46,988 nt of DNA from assembly GCA_947259365.1 (NCBI GenBank), contig CAMYMC010000033.1, positions 1-46,988 of the forward strand, written 5' to 3'. Of the stretch, positions 43,184 through 46,988 are shown one piece after another. The notes beneath the pieces were generated by a model. It saw only the letters and a program-made list of their open reading frames with translations, was not told the DNA's origin and made no database searches. Numbering within the stretch: the stretch's first letter is position 1; every line of letters starts with the position of its first letter. Origin of the DNA: an uncultured Acidimicrobiaceae bacterium. GTDB taxonomy: Bacteria > Actinomycetota > Acidimicrobiia > Spongiisociales > UBA5794. A program made the position numbers and the translations under genes.

Positions 43184-44278
43184 CTAGCTCCGGGTCAGTT
43201 CTGCAGCCTCGCGAATCCAGGTGATCACCTGCTCCATCTGATCTTCGGATTCCAGGGTTGCTTCTGTATTGCCCACACCCCAGTGACCGACTTCCGAGAT
43301 GTCCCGGGTAAGCGGGTGATGCGAATAGCGGTTCGGATCGAGGGGCAACACCAGGCGGAGACGACGCTTCTGCGGGATGACGCTGCACATCACCTTCTTG
43401 CCGATCCGGTAACCCACGTACTGCGCCCGGTAGACGCGCTCGATGTCCTCCCCGAGGCCCGTGATGCGCTCGTGAAGCTGCCGGTACAGATCGACAATCA
43501 CCTGAGGCTTATCTCCAAAATGGCGCTCGTACGTGTACGTCCGGCCGCGGCGGGGCTTCTCCGCCTTGGGCTCTGCCGGAACAGGCCGGGCGGTCTCGAT
43601 CGTCGGAGCATCAGCTCGGAGGAACGAACGCCCCACCCGCTGCAATGACTCCTGGATCTTCGAGGGCGATAGTCGACGCTCGGCTTCCGGGAGCATGTCC
43701 CGCACTAGCCGAACGAAACGGGACGGCGGAGCTGTAAACAGCCTCTCAAGTGTGTCCCTGACCCGGGCATCGTCGAAGAGGCGCACGCCGAGCGCATCGA
43801 GATCGCCTCGCATGATGGATTCTCTCGACAGCAGCGACAGCCTCATCACGCTTAGGTCTTCGTCGTCTGCACTCGTCTCCGCGATGTCGACCTCGAAGAG
43901 AAGCTTCTGGCTCATGTCGACGGGCTCATTCGTCTTATAGACCTGGTATCGGAGTCCGTCGGTAAGGGCGCACCACGTCACGCCTTCGTTGTTGGCGTAG
44001 TTGATCGCCTGGGCAACCCACTTGCTGTCCGTCAGGTTCTTTCCCAGGGCCTTCGCCTCAACGAACAGGGTCGGCTTCCCCCCAATCATGAGCGCGTAAT
44101 CGAGAAACGACCCGTCGTAGACCTTGTACTCGCGGGTTACGGACTCCAGATCCCGCGTGTCCCATCCAAGTGCATCGAGAACGGGCTCAATGAGCAGCAC
44201 CCTCGTATTCGTCTCGTTCATCGACCCCGACTCGGCGCGATCAAGCACCTCTGCGATGGTCGTGTCGAGGCTGGACAT
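43184..44278 (-). CDS. Orphan HsdR-N-like nuclease-fold protein with DUF5655
   Basis: A 364-residue protein. Residues about 1-130 resemble the N-terminal nuclease domain of type I restriction HsdR subunits and carry a PD-(D/E)xK-type site: Asp60 in FLDYAL and Glu74-x-Lys76 in FVEAKAL. A helical middle, a Pro/Lys-rich linker (about 225-245) and a C-terminal DUF5655-like domain (RHFGDKPQVIVDLYRQL, VYRAQYVGYRIGKKVM, EVGHWGVGNTEATL) follow. There is no helicase domain and no hsdM or hsdS gene in view. The ATG at 44278 is chosen because TACACT ends 8 bases upstream. Relatives are widespread orphans; a defence role is plausible but not shown. Confidence 0.72.
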   Translation of the reverse strand: MSSLDTTIAEVLDRAESGSMNETNTRVLLIEPVLDALGWDTRDLESVTREYKVYDGSFLDYALMIGGKPTLFVEAKALGKNLTDSKWVAQAINYANNEGVTWCALTDGLRYQVYKTNEPVDMSQKLLFEVDIAETSADDEDLSVMRLSLLSRESIMRGDLDALGVRLFDDARVRDTLERLFTAPPSRFVRLVRDMLPEAERRLSPSKIQESLQRVGRSFLRADAPTIETARPVPAEPKAEKPRRGRTYTYERHFGDKPQVIVDLYRQLHERITGLGEDIERVYRAQYVGYRIGKKVMCSVIPQKRRLRLVLPLDPNRYSHHPLTRDISEVGHWGVGNTEATLESEDQMEQVITWIREAAELTRS

Positions 44279-44286
44279 ACAAGAGA

Positions 44287-44292
44287 AGTGTA
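44287..44292 (-). promoter_or_regulatory. Candidate -10 for the HsdR-N-like gene
   Basis: TACACT on the minus strand, 8 bases before the ATG at 44278: the same leaderless arrangement as dnaG. Confidence 0.4.
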
Positions 44293-44386
44293 TCGAGATG
44301 GACCCGAGCGGTCCGGGGCAACTCAGCAAGACAATCCGCGCTACTGCCGTTCAAAACCACAGCGTGTCGACCGTCGTTCACGGCAC

Positions 44387-44575
44387 TCAACTATCCCAGA
44401 GGCTCATCCAACCGAGGATCAGCAACCAGCCACCTCCGGAGAGTTCCTCGCCTGCGGCGCCTGCAAATGGGACGGCGATGAGGAGTCCGAAAAGCGAAAT
44501 GGCGGTCATGACTGCGGACAGCATCAAGAGTACGAAACCGAGGGCAGCACGATCAGGTTCTCTATGAGACGCCAT
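44387..44575 (-). CDS. Small two-helix membrane protein
   Basis: A 62-residue protein with a charged N-terminus (MASHREPDRAA), a hydrophobic segment (LGFVLLMLSAVMTAISLF and beyond) and a second short one (GGGWLLILGWMSL). No family is recognised. The ATG at 44575 follows a TACCTT hexamer by 6 bases. It is read in the same direction as the HsdR-N-like gene. Small membrane proteins next to nuclease genes can be effectors, but this is only suggestive. Confidence 0.45.
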   Translation of the reverse strand: MASHREPDRAALGFVLLMLSAVMTAISLFGLLIAVPFAGAAGEELSGGGWLLILGWMSLWDS

Positions 44576-44638
44576 GACCCGAAGGTACAGCCGCGAGGCC
44601 TGGGCCGTCCATAGGGGACCACCCCCAGCCTCGCGCAC

Positions 44639-44673
44639 GTGGGCTCACCGCTGCGCCACCGAGGTGAGCCCAC
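44639..44673. terminator. Perfect 11-bp hairpin
   Basis: GTGGGCTCACC (44639-44649) pairs with GGTGAGCCCAC (44663-44673) around a 13-base loop. No T-tract. It lies 64 bases upstream of the small membrane protein gene, so it may be a leader structure or a terminator for transcripts from the right. Confidence 0.5.
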
Positions 44674-44723
44674 TCCGGGCCGATGCGGTCGCCCATTTCG
44701 ACGCCACGAGTGATCACCGGTGA

Positions 44724-44842
44724 CAGTTGTGAGGGTTGTGACGGTTCGGTCGAGGTAGTTCCCGAACCAGAACACGAAATCGACTTCTCCATCCCACTCA
44801 CACATTCTCAAAACTTCACAACCGTCACAACCCTCACGCAGT
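44724..44842. repeat. 18-bp inverted-repeat element flanked by CAGT
   Basis: GTGAGGGTTGTGACGGTT (44729-44746) recurs exactly inverted at 44820-44837, with 73 bases between. One mismatched base and then CAGT flank each side (44724-44727 and 44839-44842), which looks like a 4-bp target duplication around a 111-bp miniature element. Each arm itself contains two copies of TTGTGA (or TCACAA inverted), so an operator array or a long RNA hairpin is also possible. Confidence 0.55.
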
Positions 44843-44928
44843 CCGCCTCGATGTGAGTCAGATCTGGGGGATGCCGGGTGTCCCAGTGACGAGGAGCGGC
44901 TGGTCGTTGGCGAGGACACGCCCCTAGA

Positions 44929-44997
44929 ACCGGCCCGGCGTGTTGGGCGCGGTTTCCGAGGCAAAACGGAGAACGCGAAGCCAACCACCGGGCCGGT
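44929..44997 (+). ncRNA. Candidate structured RNA element A
   Basis: A long stem can be drawn. ACCGGCCCGG (44929-44938) pairs with CCGGGCCGGT (44988-44997), GTTGG with CCAAC, CGCG with CGCG, TT with AA, and TCCG (44955-44958) with CGGA (44967-44970), leaving the loop AGGCAAAA. Small bulges separate the blocks. The tip is shared with element B. The strand is assumed from the downstream genes. No known riboswitch class was recognised. Confidence 0.45.
44958..44972 (+). repeat. Direct repeat GAGGCAAAACGGAGA, copy 1
   Basis: An identical 15-base copy lies at 45106-45120, 148 bases downstream. Both are preceded by a TCCG that can pair with the CGGA inside the repeat. Confidence 0.85.
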
Positions 44998-45084
44998 CGA
45001 CCAGTCAATCTACCCGAACCAGCGGGGTCCCCAGACGAGGGAACGCGAAAAGAAAGCCACTGAACGTCTATCAGTCGGACTGCC

Positions 45085-45149
45085 GTCCGCGTAGGTTCCG
45101 CTGCAGAGGCAAAACGGAGACTCGGATGCTTTGCATCCCGGGAGCGGAC
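45085..45149 (+). ncRNA. Candidate structured RNA element B
   Basis: GTCCGC (45085-45090) pairs with GCGGAC (45144-45149) to close a junction. Inside, TCCG (45097-45100) pairs with CGGA (45115-45118) around a loop ending AGGCAAAA, and GGATGC-TTT-GCATCC (45124-45138) forms a second hairpin. It shares its first hairpin tip with element A. It lies 149 bases upstream of the first secreted-protein gene and could be part of its leader. Confidence 0.45.
45106..45120 (+). repeat. Direct repeat GAGGCAAAACGGAGA, copy 2
   Basis: Second copy of the 15-base sequence; see the copy at 44958-44972. Confidence 0.85.
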
Positions 45150-45297
45150 CCCACCATCGGCGGAGCAATGACGCTCGCCGTTCTGACAGTCCGCATCTCC
45201 CCCGACCGACAGGGGGTGACGTTGCGTCCTGAATGGCTGCGATGACGGCGGGATGAAACGCCCCCCACTTCCTTCTTCTCACGTTTGGAGAAGACCC

Positions 45298-45660
45298 ATG
45301 AAGAAACGCGTACTCATACTCTTTGTAGTGATCTTTGCCTTGGTCGGGCTGGTGGTCGCCTTGCCGATGGCCTCAGCGACACCCGCGATCGTGATCAACG
45401 ACTCAGGGTGTGGTCTGCTTGACGGCGATGGTGGCGTCGTGTCGGCCACCTCCGACCACACGGTGTTGACCAACAACGCGAGAGGCAACACGGTCTTGAT
45501 CTGCAAGGTCAAAGGTGTGGCCAACAGCACAGGGAAGGCCGTGCATTATGACAATGCCAGCACCGACTTGGTCTGTGGCACTTTCGGAGGATTAACCACC
45601 CACTGGCACGAAACGGTGTCGGCGAGCGGAAACGCCACACTCGTTTGTCTTGTCCCCTAG
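45298..45660 (+). CDS. Small secreted four-cysteine protein 1
   Basis: A 120-residue protein with a signal peptide (MKKR, hydrophobic core, cleavage after about ASA at 27) and a mature part of about 93 residues with Cys38, Cys69, Cys93 and Cys117. The end GNATLVCLVP resembles GHINLTCKF of the gene after next, so the two look like distant paralogues. No family name can be given. GGAG lies 7 bases before the ATG at 45298, which is better than an in-frame ATG at 45253. Two disulfides and a life outside the cell are inferred. Confidence 0.7.
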   Translation: MKKRVLILFVVIFALVGLVVALPMASATPAIVINDSGCGLLDGDGGVVSATSDHTVLTNNARGNTVLICKVKGVANSTGKAVHYDNASTDLVCGTFGGLTTHWHETVSASGNATLVCLVP

Positions 45661-45679
45661 TCGAGTTGCAGGCAACACC

Positions 45680-45713
45680 TACCGGTCGTCAGCCGGGATC
45701 CTGACGACCGGTA
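45680..45713. terminator. Perfect 13-bp hairpin between the secreted-protein genes
   Basis: TACCGGTCGTCAG (45680-45692), an 8-base loop, then CTGACGACCGGTA (45701-45713), 20 bases after the stop of the first gene. There is no T-tract, but the stem is strong, so termination, attenuation or mRNA protection is likely. Confidence 0.6.
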
Positions 45714-45795
45714 CTGCCCTGGGGAATCGCGTGCCCATGGGTACCTCCGATTCTCCGATTTCCCACCGACTCTGCACACAAGTGAGGAGGTGACT

Positions 45796-46155
45796 ATGCG
45801 AAGGATGCTTCTGGTTGTTGTCTTGTTGAGTTTCATAGCTGCTCCTGCCGTTCCGGCCTTTGCTGGTGACGGCGCACATGTTGATCGTGCCGAGGATTGC
45901 TTCTTCCCGGTACGTGACTATTGGGCTACTGGGTTACGGACTCAGAAGGTCAAGACCCCCGTTGACAGTGGCCAGTTCCACTGCCACGGGATGATCAATG
46001 ATCTCTCCCAGGCACCTGACGAGGCCGTCCGGCTACAGGGCGGCGTCTGTTTCTTGCCCTTCTATTTCGGGGATAGACCCGGCGTAGGCAAAGCGGTGAT
46101 TACGCCGAACGGGCACATCAATCTGACCTGCAAGTTCAGCCTGCCAACAGACTGA
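45796..46155 (+). CDS. Small secreted four-cysteine protein 2
   Basis: A 119-residue protein with a signal peptide ending about AFA at 23 and Cys35, Cys63, Cys85 and Cys112 in the mature part. The cysteine spacing (28, 22, 27) is close to that of protein 1 (31, 24, 24), and both end in a Gly-x3-Leu-x-Cys pattern. The start is the ATG at 45796 with AGGAGG 6 bases upstream; a GTG at 45790 is inside the spacing region. The function is unknown. It lies 16 bases before the protease gene, so the two are probably cotranscribed. Confidence 0.7.
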   Translation: MRRMLLVVVLLSFIAAPAVPAFAGDGAHVDRAEDCFFPVRDYWATGLRTQKVKTPVDSGQFHCHGMINDLSQAPDEAVRLQGGVCFLPFYFGDRPGVGKAVITPNGHINLTCKFSLPTD

Positions 46156-46171
46156 GGGAATGGAGAGAGGA

Positions 46172-46988
46172 ATGAGAAGATTCGCACGAGTCGCTGTGCT
46201 CGCCTTCGTCATGGCGCTGCTCGTCGTGATGCTCGCACCGGCGTCGGCGATCACCGACGGCGAACTCGCCGGGGACGATCACCCTGAGGTTGTCCTGTTG
46301 CTGATGGACGTCGGAGGTCAACCAGCGTTCCGGTGTTCCGGCACGATGATCGCCCCGCAGATTCTGCTGACAGCAGGCCACTGCACAAACAACTTCCCTG
46401 GTGACCCGTACACGGGGATGAGGGTGTTCTACGAGTCTGACGTCGACGCTGACGCACCCACCTACCCCTTTGGTGGACCGGGGGACAGCGTCGAAGCTGA
46501 CGATTGGGCGGCGCACCCCGACTACGAGACCGCCCCCTTCTTCGTCAACGACGTCGGGGTTGTCCATCTCGTAGCCCCGGTCCCCGGAGTGGCGGCCACA
46601 GACTTCGGCGTTCTGCCGGGGGTGGATTCACTCGACGTGATGAAGACCCGGAGGGGGAAGCAGAACACGACGTTCACGGCGGTCGGTTACGGACTGCAGA
46701 AGATCAACCCCGTGTTTATCGAGGCGGACCGGGTCAGGATGATTGCGAACCCACGCCTCATCCAGATCAACACGCCCGGTTTCACCGGGGACTTCTCGTT
46801 GCTGTTGTCAAACAACCACTCAACCGGTGGGACGTGCTTCGGTGACAGCGGCGGCCCCAACTTCCTCGGCGACAGCCAGGTCGTTGCGGGAGTGACGTCG
46901 TTCGGTCTCAACGGCAACTGTGCCGGGACCGGCGGCGTGTTCCGAATGGACCGGGGCAACGTGCTCGACTTCGTCAATGGCTTCATCG
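46172..46988 (+). CDS. Secreted trypsin-like serine protease (S1), 3' end outside the window
   Basis: The 272 residues in view start with a signal peptide cleaved about after ASA (26), followed at once by ITDGELAGDDHPEV, which resembles the activated N-terminus (IVGG-like) of trypsin proteases with no propeptide. The catalytic triad is His70 in LTAGHC, Asp127 in NDVGVVHL and Ser226 in CFGDSGGPN. Cys55-Cys71 and Cys222-Cys250 can form the standard disulfides. GAGAGGA precedes the ATG. It follows the second four-cysteine protein closely. The frame remains open at the right edge, which cuts the protein near the last helix. Confidence 0.9.
   Translation, partial: MRRFARVAVLAFVMALLVVMLAPASAITDGELAGDDHPEVVLLLMDVGGQPAFRCSGTMIAPQILLTAGHCTNNFPGDPYTGMRVFYESDVDADAPTYPFGGPGDSVEADDWAAHPDYETAPFFVNDVGVVHLVAPVPGVAATDFGVLPGVDSLDVMKTRRGKQNTTFTAVGYGLQKINPVFIEADRVRMIANPRLIQINTPGFTGDFSLLLSNNHSTGGTCFGDSGGPNFLGDSQVVAGVTSFGLNGNCAGTGGVFRMDRGNVLDFVNGFI

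Noticed and set aside
44929..45149. Known riboswitch (c-di-GMP-I, cobalamin or c-di-AMP type) in the leader
   Set aside because: AGGCAAA and GCCACTG fragments occur but the accompanying conserved boxes of these classes are missing or in the wrong order.

Overview
The window is about 47 kb of high-GC DNA from an actinobacterium. A BldD homologue, an SLH-domain secreted protein of the type common in Acidimicrobiia, a DUF222/HNH protein, a 7TM-HD phosphohydrolase and the order lepA-hemW-hrcA-dnaJ-rsmE / phoH-pgpH-ybeY-CBS-era / recO-uppS / glyS / dnaG-sigA suggest a deep-branching lineage, probably Acidimicrobiia. That placement is inference from gene content. Several genes start 6-8 nt after a TANNNT -10 hexamer, which suggests that leaderless transcripts are common.

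Positions 1-37500 are chromosomal core. In order: an RND/MMPL exporter cut by the left edge; a VanY-like peptidase and leuS (minus strand); a small metalloprotease-like gene coupled to a CPBP protease; an SLH protein and a TusA-like/DsrE-like fusion (minus); comEA-comEC-holA; rpsT-greA-macrodomain (minus); lepA-hemW-hrcA-dnaJ-rsmE with a clear CIRCE operator in front of hrcA; a BldD-like regulator that keeps the c-di-GMP signature; phoH-pgpH-ybeY-CBS-era; PepSY and pterin dehydratase genes (minus); recO-uppS; glyS; an unrecognised membrane-anchored OB-fold-like protein; a DUF3179 protein; dnaG-sigA; a DUF222/HNH protein; and a small membrane-anchored protein.

From tRNA-Asn (37562-37634) to the right edge the window reads as an eroded genomic island. 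Just behind the tRNA terminator lie what looks like the tail of a tyrosine integrase, three 11-bp-spaced CTGTCCAC repeats, and the C-terminal remnant of a DUF262/HNH-type nuclease joined to the integrase tail at about 37785. Then come a truncated ECF sigma factor, a compact GIY-YIG protein, and a minus-strand gene with at least five zinc-ribbon repeats followed by a GIY-YIG-like domain. The last gene is broken by G-tract frameshifts, and its 5' end lies next to a complete IS21-family element (40571-42745) with 52-bp imperfect ends. Beyond the IS are an orphan HsdR-N/DUF5655 nuclease-like protein and a small membrane protein.

The right end (44.6-47 kb) is the least conventional part. A 722-bp gene-free stretch holds a perfect 11-bp hairpin, an 18-bp inverted-repeat element flanked by CAGT, and two structured elements that share a 15-base sequence. 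After it come two small secreted four-cysteine proteins, distantly alike, and a secreted trypsin-like protease that runs off the right edge.
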